A DNA stretch of 64,000 nt from Companilactobacillus metriopterae (GCF_004117915.1 NZ_RSTD01000001.1:1-64000), one strand, 5' to 3'. Shown: positions 1 to 9,584, numbered from the stretch's first letter. Notes: a model not told the origin generated them from the letters alone. Program-made: numbers and translations.

Positions 1-208
1 AATTAATTATTGTGACTGTGTAAATCTTTCTGAAGAAGAGGATAGAGCAGATCTTGATAACTGTAATTGTTATGATTCATTAACAGACGATCAAGTATGT
101 GGATACAAAGATAACAATGGAAACTTTGTAGAATGTATCTGCAATGCGGCACAAAGAGCTGTATGGAATCAAACGAGATTTAATAAGAACACTTATGCTT
201 TCAATTAA
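1..208 (+). CDS. C-terminal part of a cysteine-rich protein of unknown function
   Basis: The open frame runs from the window edge to a TAA and gives 68 residues with no start codon, so only the C-terminus is present. It contains seven cysteines within 43 residues, arranged as three CxC pairs (fragment residues 4/6, 20/22, 44/46) plus a single one at 32. Between them lie acidic stretches such as LSEEDRADLDN. The tail NQTRFNKNTYAFN has no cysteine. The pattern suggests disulfides or metal binding, but I do not recognise the family and assign no function. A strong terminator follows 14 bases later. Confidence 0.6.
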   Translation, partial: INYCDCVNLSEEEDRADLDNCNCYDSLTDDQVCGYKDNNGNFVECICNAAQRAVWNQTRFNKNTYAFN

Positions 209-221
209 TTGTTGAAAAGAA

Positions 222-256
222 AAGGGACTATCCATTTTGGATAGTCTCTTTTTTTG
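222..256 (+). terminator. Rho-independent terminator after the cysteine-rich gene
   Basis: A nine-pair stem GACTATCCA/TGGATAGTC with a three-base loop is extended by two further pairs and followed by seven T. It ends the plus-strand gene cut by the window edge. Confidence 0.85.
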
Positions 257-284
257 TTTTATTTAAGTTCAGAGAAAGGATATA

Positions 285-320
285 AAAAAAAGACCACCCT
301 AAACGGATAGTCTTTTTTAT
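285..320 (-). terminator. Terminator of the minus-strand gene remnant
   Basis: Read on the minus strand, AAAAGACTATCC pairs with GGGTGGTCTTTT over twelve positions around a GTTTA loop and runs into a T tract. Two pairs are G-U only on the minus strand and become A-C mismatches on the plus strand, so the element is directional and belongs to the minus-strand remnant next to it. Confidence 0.65.
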
Positions 321-329
321 TTGGGTTAA

Positions 330-494
330 TTACTTTTGATCATCATCATTAATATCTTTATTAGAGAATCTATCTAAAGATGTTTCGTAGTTAGCTTTCA
401 TTATTTGAATAGTAGACTTAATATTTTCATTGTTAAAATCATTCTCAGATATCAAATCGATACTAAATTTCAAAGCGTTTAAGTAGTCACAGTA
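330..494 (-). pseudogene. C-terminal remnant of an unidentified gene
   Basis: This minus-strand frame is open for 54 codons but has no suitable start. Its only ATG would give 23 residues. The readable part is rich in charged residues (for example SLDRFSNKDINDDDQK at the end) and has natural codon usage. A minus-strand terminator sits ten bases after the stop. Together these suggest the 3' end of a gene whose front has been lost. No family is recognisable. Confidence 0.4.
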
Positions 495-777
495 TCATAG
501 TAGGTCGATAGATATAGTTTGAATTTTATGTAATAGAAAGAGATAGACATTTATGCAAGTTCATAGTTTATTCATATAAATTTATTAATTACTTCTAATT
601 GTCATAAAAATTTGGTCACAGGTCTAAGTTATTATAAATACATAGTCAAATAACAAAGAGGTGAAACGAATAAGCAATCGAAGCCGTATAGTAAATTTTT
701 TTCAATAATATTCCCCCTATAAAACATTAATTCCCTTAATATATAAATATATTCTCCCCCCTAAAAGAATATACAAA
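495..777. other. AT-rich intergenic stretch with orphan expression signals
   Basis: No convincing gene is visible. A promoter-like pair TTGGTC (612-617) and TAAATA (635-640), 17 bases apart, is followed by AAAGAGGTG (655-663), a near-perfect ribosome site. The following codons read ATA AGC AAT CGA and stop after 12 residues, so no usable ATG, GTG or TTG start follows. This may be a decayed gene start. Two C-rich patches (CCCCCT around 713 and 755) are otherwise unexplained. Confidence 0.4.
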
Positions 778-815
778 TAAAAAACTCCTATCATCAGTCG
801 ATAGGAGTTTTTTTA
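778..815 (-). terminator. Terminator of the opp operon
   Basis: A perfect 12-bp stem AAAACTCCTATC/GATAGGAGTTTT has a seven-base loop and T tracts on both strands. It lies directly behind oppF. Confidence 0.9.
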
Positions 816-1736
816 TTTGATGTTAGCAGCTTCTTCTTCAGTACAGTAAAGGAAATGACCTGGTAATACTTCTCTGAATGAATGTTGATCTGTAAATGCT
901 TGACTATGATCAAAATCAATTCTAGTACGTTTCTTTTCTGTTTCTGGATCTGGAATAGGTATAGCAGATAGAAGACTCTTTGTGTATGAGTGCAGAGGAT
1001 TGTCATATATTTCATCAGCACTAGCTAGTTCGACGATCTTTCCATGGTACATAACAGCAATACGATCACTAATATATTTGACCATTGAAAGATCGTGAGC
1101 AATGAATAGGTAGGTAAGGCCACGTTCTTTTTGGATATCTTGAAGTAGATTTACTACTTGAGCTTGAATAGATACATCAAGGGCTGATATTGGTTCATCA
1201 GCAATAATAAATTGTGGGTCAACTGCTAAAGCACGAGCAATACCAATTCTTTGACGTTGTCCACCGGAAAACTCGTAGGGATAACGTGACATATGTTCAG
1301 GATTTAAGTTAACCATATCTAATAATTCAGCAATTTTTTCTTCACGTTCCTCTTTACCTGTGGCAATACCATGAATATCTAATCCTTCTGAAATAATATC
1401 TTTAACTTTCATTCTAGGGTTTAATGAAGCATACGGATCTTGAAAGATCATCTGCATTTCTTTACGAAATTTTTTCATATTTTTAGAATGATTTTTAATT
1501 TTAGATATATCTTGACCTTCAAACAAAATTTCACCGTCAGTTGGACTGTATAGACGGATTATAGATCTTCCTGTTGTACTTTTACCAGAACCTGATTCAC
1601 CAACAAGACCTAAAGTTTCACCTTTATAAATGTAAAAAGAAACATCATCAATAGCTTTGACTTCATTCTTTTTGCCAATATTAAAATATTGTTTTAAATG
1701 TTTAACTTCAACAATTTTTTCTTTTTGATCAGCCAT
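813..1736 (-). CDS. oppF: Oligopeptide ABC transporter ATPase OppF
   Basis: OppF is one of the two cytoplasmic ATPases that power oligopeptide uptake through OppBC. The 307-residue protein shows Walker [10 protein letters not shown], the ABC signature SGGQRQR, Walker B IIADEP followed by SALD, and an H-loop in IAHDLS. The C-terminal oligopeptide-type extension has the expected position, about 50 residues after the ATPase core. It is the last gene of the operon, its start overlaps the end of oppD by eight bases, and a terminator follows at once. Length and motifs are normal for the family. Confidence 0.95.
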   Translation of the reverse strand: MADQKEKIVEVKHLKQYFNIGKKNEVKAIDDVSFYIYKGETLGLVGESGSGKSTTGRSIIRLYSPTDGEILFEGQDISKIKNHSKNMKKFRKEMQMIFQDPYASLNPRMKVKDIISEGLDIHGIATGKEEREEKIAELLDMVNLNPEHMSRYPYEFSGGQRQRIGIARALAVDPQFIIADEPISALDVSIQAQVVNLLQDIQKERGLTYLFIAHDLSMVKYISDRIAVMYHGKIVELASADEIYDNPLHSYTKSLLSAIPIPDPETEKKRTRIDFDHSQAFTDQHSFREVLPGHFLYCTEEEAANIK

Positions 1737-2778
1737 TATTTGTTTCTCCTAACTTTTTATATTCATCAAAACGTCTTTGGACAGAAGCAGGTGGGGTTAC
1801 TTTTGGTGCATCAGGATGTAATAGCCAAGTTGCGGCATAATGATTTTTTGATACTTTAAAGAACGGTGGTTGTTCTTCAAGATCAATCTCTAGTGCATAC
1901 TTGTTTCTAGGTGCAAAAGCGTCTCCTTTTGGAGGGTTGAGCAAGTTAGGTGGTGTACCAGGAATAGAATTTAGATGTTGATTTTCGTCAACATCTAAAG
2001 TAGGCATAGAGTCCAATAATCCCCATGTGTAAGGATGTTGAGGATTGTAGAAAATGTCATCTACATTTCCGTATTCGACTAATCTTCCTGCGTACATAAC
2101 AGCAACACGATCAGCAATACCCGCAACTACACCTAAATCGTGAGTTATAAATATGATAGATGTACCAATTTTTTCTTGTAGTTCTTTAAGCAAATCAATG
2201 ATTTGTGCTTGAACAGTTACATCAAGAGCCGTTGTAGGTTCATCAGCAATTAGAATTTCTGGATAATCTACGATAGCTATTGCAATAACAATTCTTTGAC
2301 GTTGTCCACCAGAAAATTGGTGAGGGTAGTCATTCAATCTACCCTTAGCGTTAGGAATACCCACAAGATTTAGAACCTCTTCCGCACGCTTTAATGCAGC
2401 TTTTTTAGAAATGTTTTTATGAATACGTAGAGGCTCAGCGACTTGTTTACCAATTGTCATAGTAGGATCCAATGATGTCATAGGATCTTGGAAAATCATA
2501 GAAATTTTATTTCCACGAATCTTATCCATTTCCTTATCTGATTTTTTCAATAAATCATCGCCATGATATTTGATGCTACCATTAGTAATGTCAGAATTTG
2601 AGGCAAGTAATTGCATTATTGAACGAACAGTTATGGATTTACCAGAACCTGACTCACCAACTATAGCTAAAGTTTCACCTGCATTTAAATCAAAACTAAC
2701 ACCACGGATAGCATGGACAGTACCATTATAGGTATTAAAATTTACTTCTAAATCATTAACTTCTAAAATTTTATCCAT
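1729..2778 (-). CDS. oppD: Oligopeptide ABC transporter ATPase OppD
   Basis: OppD is the partner ATPase of OppF. Its 349 residues include Walker A GESGSGKS near residue 41, signature FSGGQRQR, Walker B ILIADEPTTALD and H-loop ITHDLG. The C-terminal region, with GTPPNLLNPPKGDAFAPRN, corresponds to the oligopeptide/dipeptide transporter extension. In canonical members this segment holds cysteines of a possible Fe-S site, and here it has none. The gene lies 11 bases behind oppC and overlaps oppF by eight bases, so translation is probably coupled. Confidence 0.95.
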   Translation of the reverse strand: MDKILEVNDLEVNFNTYNGTVHAIRGVSFDLNAGETLAIVGESGSGKSITVRSIMQLLASNSDITNGSIKYHGDDLLKKSDKEMDKIRGNKISMIFQDPMTSLDPTMTIGKQVAEPLRIHKNISKKAALKRAEEVLNLVGIPNAKGRLNDYPHQFSGGQRQRIVIAIAIVDYPEILIADEPTTALDVTVQAQIIDLLKELQEKIGTSIIFITHDLGVVAGIADRVAVMYAGRLVEYGNVDDIFYNPQHPYTWGLLDSMPTLDVDENQHLNSIPGTPPNLLNPPKGDAFAPRNKYALEIDLEEQPPFFKVSKNHYAATWLLHPDAPKVTPPASVQRRFDEYKKLGETNNG

Positions 2779-2789
2779 TATTTTTCTCC

Positions 2790-3812
2790 TTAGTGGTCAG
2801 ATTGAGGGTCAAATGCATCACGTAAACCATCACCTAGAAGGTTTGTACAAATCATGATGATACTCAAGATAATAGCAGGTGCCCACATTTGATATGGTAG
2901 GAATCTAAATGACAGTTGACCGTTTGATAGTAAAGTACCTAATGAAGCATTTGGAGCAGGAACACCGATACCGATATAACTTAAGAAGGCTTCAAAGAAT
3001 ATAGCGGTAGGAATTGTAAACATTGTTTGAATAATAATAGTTGAAGAAAGGTTAGGTATTAGATGTTTCATTGCAATTTTGAATGAAGATTCACCTAAAG
3101 TTCTGGCAGCTAATATATATTCTTGTTCTTTTAGTTGGAAAGTTTGGGCTCTGACAAGACGCGCCATAGTTACCCATTCTGTAACGGCAATGGCCAGGAT
3201 AATTGAAGTGATGCCGGGTTGTAAAACAGAAATCATAAGTATAACAACAATTAAGTTAGGAACAGATGAAATTATTTCGATGAAACGTTGCATGAACGCA
3301 TCCACACGTCCACCTCTCCATCCTGAGATAATTCCATAAGGTACACCGATAATTAAATCAACTAGTGTAGCAACGAAAGCAACAAATAATGAAAGTCTTG
3401 TACCATAGATAATTCTTGAAAGTAAATCTCTACCTAGGTAATCAGTACCTAAGATGTAATATTGACCTTTTGGTACATTTAATTGTTTATAAGCATCAAC
3501 CATATGACCATTTTGATTTTGAAAACCATTAAATCCAGGTATATTTAGTTGGGCCAGTTTTGGTGGCAAATTAGCATATGTAACTTGCTGTGCATTTGGG
3601 TCGTGTGGAGCAATAAGGGGAGCTAAAATTGAGATTAAGATAATAATAACTAGAATAGTCAAGGTAACCATTGAAACTTTGTTAGAGAATAGTCGACGAC
3701 GTACGTCTTGCATATAAGTTAGGGAAGGAGTATCAAGTTTTTCTTTATCTTGATCATTAGTTTTTGTAACTAATTTTAATTTATCTTTCGATATGTTAGG
3801 TAAATTTTCCAT
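2790..3812 (-). CDS. oppC: Oligopeptide ABC transporter permease OppC
   Basis: OppC forms the membrane channel with OppB. The 340-residue protein has a cytoplasmic N-terminus of about 47 residues, a first membrane segment (VTLTILVIIILISILAPLI), a long extracytoplasmic loop typical of OppC, and five more helices. The cytoplasmic coupling loop carries the EAA-type motif AARTLGESSFKIAMKHLIPN. Its start shares one base with the oppB stop (TAATG), which supports the start chosen and a single transcript. Confidence 0.95.
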   Translation of the reverse strand: MENLPNISKDKLKLVTKTNDQDKEKLDTPSLTYMQDVRRRLFSNKVSMVTLTILVIIILISILAPLIAPHDPNAQQVTYANLPPKLAQLNIPGFNGFQNQNGHMVDAYKQLNVPKGQYYILGTDYLGRDLLSRIIYGTRLSLFVAFVATLVDLIIGVPYGIISGWRGGRVDAFMQRFIEIISSVPNLIVVILMISVLQPGITSIILAIAVTEWVTMARLVRAQTFQLKEQEYILAARTLGESSFKIAMKHLIPNLSSTIIIQTMFTIPTAIFFEAFLSYIGIGVPAPNASLGTLLSNGQLSFRFLPYQMWAPAIILSIIMICTNLLGDGLRDAFDPQSDH

Positions 3813-4744
3813 TACTCTTTTCCTCCGTTTCCTAATCTGATTCTTGGATCAACTATTCCGTAAAGAATATCCACTACTAAGTAAATTATGATTAATAAGA
3901 ATGAGTAGAATATTGTAAGTCCCATGATTGTTGGATAATCATTAGTAATGATTGAAGAAACAAATTGATCACCAATACCTGGTATTGAGAATATATTCTC
4001 AACAACCATTGAACCGGTCATAATACCAACTGCCATAGGTCCAATAATAGTAATAATAGGAATTAATGAATTTCTTAAAGCGTGTTTAGCAACAACTTGC
4101 CAGCTACTGTTTCCTTTTGCTTTAGCTAGTTCAATGTAGTCACTACTTAAGACATCAACCATTTCAGTTCTCATAAATCTGGCAATATTACCAAGAGGTA
4201 AGGCTGCCAGAGCTAGTGTTGGCAAGATACTGGATTGGAAATTCTTCCATAGCGCAACAGGGAAAATACCCCATTTTAGTGCTAGATAGAACTGTAGAAC
4301 AATAGCTAGAACGAATGAAGGTATTGAAAGTCCCAAAATTGAAAAGAATGTAGCTGTTGTATCAACCCATGTATCCTTCTTAAAGGCAGAAACAGCACCT
4401 AGTAGAATACCAAGGATAGTTCCTAAAATCATAGCTTGAGCACCAATTTGCATTGAAGGAGCTAGTCGGCTGGTGATTAATTCTGTAACAGGTTCATTAT
4501 TGAACTGGAATGAAGTACCAAGATTACCATGTAGCAAACTATCTAAATATTTTAAATATTGAATCCAGATAGGTTGATCTAAACCGTATTGTTTCTTAAC
4601 TAATGCAAGTTGTTCAGGTGCTAATCTATTTTGATTAGAGAAGGGTGTACCTGGAAGTAACTTCATTAGGAAGAAAGTAATAGTGGCAACGATGAACAAA
4701 GTAATGAATAAATATAGTATTCTTTTGAGAATATATTTTGTCAT
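3812..4744 (-). CDS. oppB: Oligopeptide ABC transporter permease OppB
   Basis: OppB is the first permease of the importer. The 310-residue protein starts with the characteristic helix near residues 10-30, followed by LLPGTPF and then the family motif YGLDQP. The coupling loop AKAKGNSSWQVVAKHALRN is followed by VENIFSIPGIG, both hallmarks of the DppB/OppB group. It lies 17 bases behind oppA, with GGGGAAAA as ribosome site. Nothing unusual is visible. Confidence 0.95.
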   Translation of the reverse strand: MTKYILKRILYLFITLFIVATITFFLMKLLPGTPFSNQNRLAPEQLALVKKQYGLDQPIWIQYLKYLDSLLHGNLGTSFQFNNEPVTELITSRLAPSMQIGAQAMILGTILGILLGAVSAFKKDTWVDTTATFFSILGLSIPSFVLAIVLQFYLALKWGIFPVALWKNFQSSILPTLALAALPLGNIARFMRTEMVDVLSSDYIELAKAKGNSSWQVVAKHALRNSLIPIITIIGPMAVGIMTGSMVVENIFSIPGIGDQFVSSIITNDYPTIMGLTIFYSFLLIIIYLVVDILYGIVDPRIRLGNGGKE

Positions 4745-4761
4745 ATTTTTTCCCCTAATTT

Positions 4762-6390
4762 TTATTTTTTGTAAGTAGTATCTAGGTTATAAAGACTAAC
4801 TGGAGATATCTTATAATTCTTTAAGTTAGGACGAGTTAAGTTAGCTTGGACACTTTGGAACATTGGTATAACACCTTGTTCTTCAGTAATAATCTTAGTT
4901 GCTTTTATTAGATCGTTGTTTCTAGCAACTGGATCATTAGCATGTATTGTCTCACTATCGTTTATCAACTTGTCATATTCTTTATTACTATATTTACCAT
5001 TATTTTGTGGATTTCCAGTAGTAAATAGGTTTAAGAATGTTATAGGATCAGGATAATCACCATTCCATAGCGATACAACCATATCAAAGTCACCAGAAGT
5101 TGAACGTTGTAATCTATTTTTAAATGGTACATTTTCAATTTTTACATTAATTCCAGGAAGATTTTTTTCCATCTGACTTTGTAAGAATTCACTTTGCTTA
5201 ACAGAAATGTTGTCACCTAGAAGAGTGAATGTAAGATTCTTTTCACCTGTTTCTTTTAATCCTTCTTTCCACAATTTTGCAGCTTTTTTAGGATTATACT
5301 CAGAGTATTGCTTCAAACTATTAAGTTCAGGATTTTCTGTGAAGTCTTTACCAGTAGTAGGGTCTTTAGAAATTCCAGAAGGAACTACAGTAGAATCTAA
5401 GATGGCTGTTTTTCCTAAAACATTTTCAGTAAGTTCTTTTCTATCAAATGAAAGAGAAATAGCTTGTCTTATTTTTTGATTTCTTAAAACAGGATCTTTT
5501 GCTTGATTCAGTTCAATGTATGCAGTAGAAGGTTGTTTATCAATAGAAAAATCCTTGCTTGTGGCAACTTGTCTTGCGGTATCACCACCGATTTTCTCGA
5601 AACGATCTACCATGTGTGTATCATAGAGATTAATACCAGTGTTACTGTCTTTAATTACATCGTATGTAACTGTATCAAGTTTTACATTGTTTTTATTCCA
5701 ATACTTATCATTCTTTACTTCGGTCCAAGTCATGTTACCAACCTTCCAATTGACTAGCTTAAATGGTCCGTTGAAAACCATTTTGCTACTATCTAGACCG
5801 TATTGTTTACCAGCTGCAACTACAGTTGGTTTATACAATGGATAGAACTGAGAACTAGTCATTAAAGCATTGAAGTAAGGAATGGGTTGATCCAAGTCTA
5901 CTTGAAGTTTATATTTTCCTAATGCTTTTATACCCAATGAATCTACAGGCTTTTTACCTATCATAATGTCATCGGCGTTTTTTACACCACTATAGATATA
6001 GGCATATTGTGAAGCAGTTTGAGGATCAACGATTCTTCTCCATGCGTAAACAAAGTCGTCAGCTGTAACATACTTACCGTTTGACCACTTGGATTTACGT
6101 AATTCAAATGTATATGTTTTTCCCCCATTAGTTGGTTTGACAACTGATTTTGCCAAATCAGGTTCTAACTTATCACCATCGTATCTATACAAACCAGACA
6201 TGGTGTTAGTTAAGTTTTGTGCACCATACATATCTGTATTTAGGGATGAGTCCATAGTATTAATTTGTGTAGATGAAGTAAGTTCAAGTGTTTTTTTATC
6301 GCTGGTTTCATTATTATTGCCACAACCGACTAATAATGTAGTGAGTAAAAAAACTGGTAATAAAGCCAGAAATATTTTCTTTTTATTCAT
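4762..6390 (-). CDS. oppA: Oligopeptide-binding lipoprotein OppA
   Basis: OppA captures extracellular peptides and hands them to OppBC. The 542-residue protein has a lipoprotein signal (KKK, hydrophobic core, lipobox LVGC with Cys23), then a family-5 solute-binding domain starting with LELTSSTQINTMDSSLNTD and containing KSKWSNGKYVTADDFVYAW. It is first in the operon, unlike some lactobacilli where oppA is last. A GGGGGTTTAATA ribosome site precedes the ATG. The peptide range cannot be read from sequence. Confidence 0.95.
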   Translation of the reverse strand: MNKKKIFLALLPVFLLTTLLVGCGNNNETSDKKTLELTSSTQINTMDSSLNTDMYGAQNLTNTMSGLYRYDGDKLEPDLAKSVVKPTNGGKTYTFELRKSKWSNGKYVTADDFVYAWRRIVDPQTASQYAYIYSGVKNADDIMIGKKPVDSLGIKALGKYKLQVDLDQPIPYFNALMTSSQFYPLYKPTVVAAGKQYGLDSSKMVFNGPFKLVNWKVGNMTWTEVKNDKYWNKNNVKLDTVTYDVIKDSNTGINLYDTHMVDRFEKIGGDTARQVATSKDFSIDKQPSTAYIELNQAKDPVLRNQKIRQAISLSFDRKELTENVLGKTAILDSTVVPSGISKDPTTGKDFTENPELNSLKQYSEYNPKKAAKLWKEGLKETGEKNLTFTLLGDNISVKQSEFLQSQMEKNLPGINVKIENVPFKNRLQRSTSGDFDMVVSLWNGDYPDPITFLNLFTTGNPQNNGKYSNKEYDKLINDSETIHANDPVARNNDLIKATKIITEEQGVIPMFQSVQANLTRPNLKNYKISPVSLYNLDTTYKK

Positions 6391-6422
6391 TATTAAACCC
6401 CCTTAAGGCTTATCATATTATT

Positions 6423-6450
6423 AGATTACTATAAATATTATTAAATTCAA
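6423..6450 (-). promoter_or_regulatory. Candidate opp promoter
   Basis: On the minus strand TTGAAT (6450-6445) and TAATCT (6428-6423) are separated by 16 bases. This would start the transcript about 25 bases before oppA. Both boxes are imperfect, so it remains a candidate. Confidence 0.35.
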
Positions 6451-6502
6451 GAAATTAATATTAAAAAAACTCTAATTTAATAAAAACTAAGTATTTTCAA
6501 AA

Positions 6503-6538
6503 TAAAAAGACCTAACTTCAATTAGTTAGGCCTTTTTT
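6503..6538 (-). terminator. Terminator overlapping the hflX stop
   Basis: CCTAAC/GTTAGG with flanking A and T tracts forms a long stem. One pair is G-U only when read on the minus strand, so it acts mainly for hflX, and the stop codon lies inside the hairpin. Confidence 0.85.
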
Positions 6539-7812
6539 AGGTATTTATCATATTGTTTAATTTCATTTGGAGAAAATTTAACTTTAATATAAGTTCCTTC
6601 ATTTTGGAATTCTTTTTCAACAACTTGCGATTTTCTAAGAATTTGTTCAGCAATTTTTTGATCAGTATAGGGAACAATTAACTCCACAGTTTCAAAGTTA
6701 GAAAAAATTCTTTCTTTGATCAAATTTAGTAGTTCCTTAATTGAGTTTTCATCTCTTGCAGAATAATAAAGGTTATCACCTTCAATAGTAGGGAATGTCA
6801 TACCTTCTTTTAGATCCGCCTTGTTGTAAGCATAAATCATTGGTTTATCCGTTACACCAATTTCTTTAAGTGTTTGTTCAGTAACTTCAATCATTTTTTT
6901 AGAATTTTCATCACTAACATCGATCACTTGAACTAAAAGATCAGCGTTCTGTGCTTCTTTAAGTGTAGTTTTAAATGATTCAACTAATTTATGGGGTAAC
7001 TTACTAACAAATCCCACTGTATCAGATAGTAAAAAAATAGTATTATCCTCTAATTCAATGTTACGTACACTGGTATCTAGTGTTGCAAACAACATATCTT
7101 TTTCGAAAACTTTTCGATCTTGTGAGTCTTCCTTATTAAAATTCAAAAGTCCATTCATAGTTGTAGACTTGCCGGCATTAGTATAACCCACTAGAGATAC
7201 TAGTGGAGTTGAGTTACTAGTTCTTTTGCGACTCTGTATATCTAATGTTTTATCGACATCGGCTAATTGTGATTTTAAATATGTAATTCTTTTTCTAATA
7301 ACACGACGATCTAATTCTAATTTTGTTTCACCAGCACCACGGTTAGCTACTGCTCCAGATCCACCGGCACTAGATTGTTGATCTAATGGATTACCTGACG
7401 GGTGAATGCGTGGCAATTGATATTCTAATTTTGCAATTTCAACTTGTAGCTTAGCCTGTTTTGTTTGAGCTCGATTTGAGAAAACTTGCAGTATTAGTTC
7501 AGTTCTATCCATGAAGCTTAACTTCGTAGCTTTTTCTAAATTTCTAATTTGAGATGGGGTTAATTCGTCATTTAAAACAATAGTTGTGACATCATTGTTT
7601 TCTGCAATCTGGGCAATCTCTTCTACTTTACCCTTACCAAAGTAGGTAGAACCACTAACATGGTCAAGATTTTGTTTTATAACTTCAGCTACTTCCATGT
7701 TATTTGCATTTACCAACGATTCTAATTCTTCCATAGTATAATCAAAATCTGATTGTAAATGACTAACTCCAGCAATAATTACTCTTTGTTTTTCAATATT
7801 TGTGTTGTCCAT
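6526..7812 (-). CDS. hflX: Ribosome-associated GTPase HflX
   Basis: HflX is a GTPase that splits or rescues stalled ribosomes, known mainly as a stress factor. The 428-residue protein has the N-terminal HflX domain with a Gly-rich linker (SAGGSGAVANRGAGETKLE). A G domain follows, with G1 GYTNAGKST, G3 DTVGFVSKLPH and G4 YNKAD, and then a C-terminal domain. Length is standard. A GGAGGATTATATG ribosome site fixes the start. It appears to be monocistronic, between its own terminator and that of the upstream permease. Confidence 0.95.
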   Translation of the reverse strand: MDNTNIEKQRVIIAGVSHLQSDFDYTMEELESLVNANNMEVAEVIKQNLDHVSGSTYFGKGKVEEIAQIAENNDVTTIVLNDELTPSQIRNLEKATKLSFMDRTELILQVFSNRAQTKQAKLQVEIAKLEYQLPRIHPSGNPLDQQSSAGGSGAVANRGAGETKLELDRRVIRKRITYLKSQLADVDKTLDIQSRKRTSNSTPLVSLVGYTNAGKSTTMNGLLNFNKEDSQDRKVFEKDMLFATLDTSVRNIELEDNTIFLLSDTVGFVSKLPHKLVESFKTTLKEAQNADLLVQVIDVSDENSKKMIEVTEQTLKEIGVTDKPMIYAYNKADLKEGMTFPTIEGDNLYYSARDENSIKELLNLIKERIFSNFETVELIVPYTDQKIAEQILRKSQVVEKEFQNEGTYIKVKFSPNEIKQYDKYLKKA

Positions 7813-7949
7813 ATAATCCTCCTGGATTAGTTAGAAATATCCTAGAGGTATTTCTAAAATTATTTTAACTTTTTAACTTTTAACATTTTATTTCTCATGA
7901 TAATCAGTCCCTTCGATTCCTAATATCATAACATTTTTTAATTTAAAAT

Positions 7950-7983
7950 AAAAAAGCTATCAAAATTAAGATAGCTTTTTTTA
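7950..7983 (-). terminator. Terminator of the amino-acid permease gene
   Basis: A perfect AAAAAGCTATC/GATAGCTTTTT stem with an eight-base loop overlaps the stop codon of the permease gene. Confidence 0.85.
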
Positions 7984-9423
7984 GTTTCTTCTTTCATATT
8001 TGGCAATTATTGGCAAAATAGCTCCGATGGCAACCATAATCAAAGGCTCAGAAATATTCAGTATAAGTGTATGGTACCAAGTTGTAGTGCCAAATTTGGC
8101 ATCAGCAGGGATGATTCCAAGCGTTGCAGCGGAAAAGGTTAAAGTTAAGCACCATATACCAGCTATTATTGCTAAATTTCTGTTATTTATAAACCTGAAT
8201 TCCGAGTTAAATTTATCATCTTTAAATCTCAGTATTATGAAAGAACTAAAAACAAAACATGAGGCATATGGTGAAATAATTCCATTTAGGCTAAGTAGTT
8301 GATTAAAAATGTCGTTCATATTTGGAAGGGTAGCACTTAAAACCATTATAAATGTGCAAATTCCTGCAGTCAGCCAATATCCATTAATGGGCAATCCTCT
8401 TTTATCTAGCTTAGTTAAGGCTTTTGGTAAATAATCTTTTGCAGTATCAGATAGAAACATTCGAGTTCCAGCATCTAGTAAGACAGCTAATTGTGCCATC
8501 ATATAGATAGCTTGTGTAATCGAGAATGTATATAGAAATAGTTTTCCTAATCCAAAATGATTGCCCATAGCTTCAAAAGCGTAGTATGAACCATTCATTT
8601 TTAAATCATGCGGTAAGCTATGTGCATTGAAAAATACACCTAGAGAAAATGATCCTAAAACTGTAAGGAATCCTGTCATTATTGCCAAAAGCCACATTGC
8701 TTTAGGAAAATCTCTTTTGCCATCTTTCATTTGGCTAATGTAAGGACCGACATATTCTGAACCGCTCATTGCAAAGATAACCAAACTAAATGTAGAAATA
8801 TAATGAAGATCTAATTTAGGAATAAATGATTTCAAGTTGAATGGTTGTGTACTAGGAGCATTGCCGGTTCCAAGATAAACGAACGTCAACATTACATAAA
8901 GAACTGTAATTATAAACATTGCACTTCCACCAATTATTGCCAACCACTTGATAGAGTTTTTCAATCGGTGCTGTATGAAAATAAAAGTAATAAATATGGC
9001 AGCGGTTAGCAAAGCAAAAGTGCTGTTACTCATTGATTTAGAAATTGAATTGTTACCAGTTAAAATCCAACCAAATGAAATTAAAGTAGAGTTTGCAACA
9101 TCAACTATATATGGAAGACAAGAAATCCAGTATACCCAGGCGCAAATATATCCCCAAGTATTTCCACTAGTTTCTCTTACCCATGAAGTTAGCCCACCTG
9201 AGTCCCCAGAAAAAGCAGAACCTAGATTACCGACCATCATTTCATATGGTACGACAAATAAAACTAGCATTAAAATCCAGGTAGTAACGACACCTAGTCC
9301 TTGATTCTTAAAATTGTAAATAAGATCGTCAAAGCTAATAACTGTGACAAAATCTAGTAAGGCAATAACCGGCCAAGAAATATAGGATTTTTTGGAAGTA
9401 ATTTCAGTGAGTTTATTATCCAA
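7981..9423 (-). CDS. APC-family amino acid permease
   Basis: This integral membrane protein of 480 residues has about twelve hydrophobic segments and belongs to the amino acid-polyamine-organocation superfamily. Recognisable features are the unwound first helix region (ALLDFVTVISFDDLIYNF) and the segment GDSGGLTSWVRE, which resembles the glutamate/GABA-antiporter branch. The substrate is not readable, and no decarboxylase lies beside it. The start is TTG, chosen because GGAGGTGG sits eight bases upstream and the next Met is deep inside the protein. Confidence 0.85.
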   Translation of the reverse strand: MDNKLTEITSKKSYISWPVIALLDFVTVISFDDLIYNFKNQGLGVVTTWILMLVLFVVPYEMMVGNLGSAFSGDSGGLTSWVRETSGNTWGYICAWVYWISCLPYIVDVANSTLISFGWILTGNNSISKSMSNSTFALLTAAIFITFIFIQHRLKNSIKWLAIIGGSAMFIITVLYVMLTFVYLGTGNAPSTQPFNLKSFIPKLDLHYISTFSLVIFAMSGSEYVGPYISQMKDGKRDFPKAMWLLAIMTGFLTVLGSFSLGVFFNAHSLPHDLKMNGSYYAFEAMGNHFGLGKLFLYTFSITQAIYMMAQLAVLLDAGTRMFLSDTAKDYLPKALTKLDKRGLPINGYWLTAGICTFIMVLSATLPNMNDIFNQLLSLNGIISPYASCFVFSSFIILRFKDDKFNSEFRFINNRNLAIIAGIWCLTLTFSAATLGIIPADAKFGTTTWYHTLILNISEPLIMVAIGAILPIIAKYERRN

Positions 9424-9584
9424 AATAATCCACCTCCATTTTTAACATAGAATTAATATTATAAGTAAAAATAAAAGCTAAAGCTATAATTTTTTGATCA
9501 ACACATTAGATAAGTTTCGAAAATTAGAATAATATTTGAATTAGATCTATGATTATTGTAATCGGAAGTATTTAATCGCTGTTA

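Noticed and set aside
661-708. GTG start giving a 15-residue peptide (VKRISNRSRIVNFFQ)
   Set aside because: The GTG is part of the AGAGGTG ribosome-site sequence and no other start follows at the right distance.
632-727. A 31-codon minus-strand frame (MFYRGNIIEK...) with AAGGGA upstream
   Set aside because: Composition is random-looking, it lies in degenerate AT-rich DNA and no terminator or relative supports it.
3079-3339. Plus-strand open frame opposite oppC
   Set aside because: It is a shadow of the well-supported permease gene, with no ribosome site or family resemblance. The same holds for the other frames opposite real genes.
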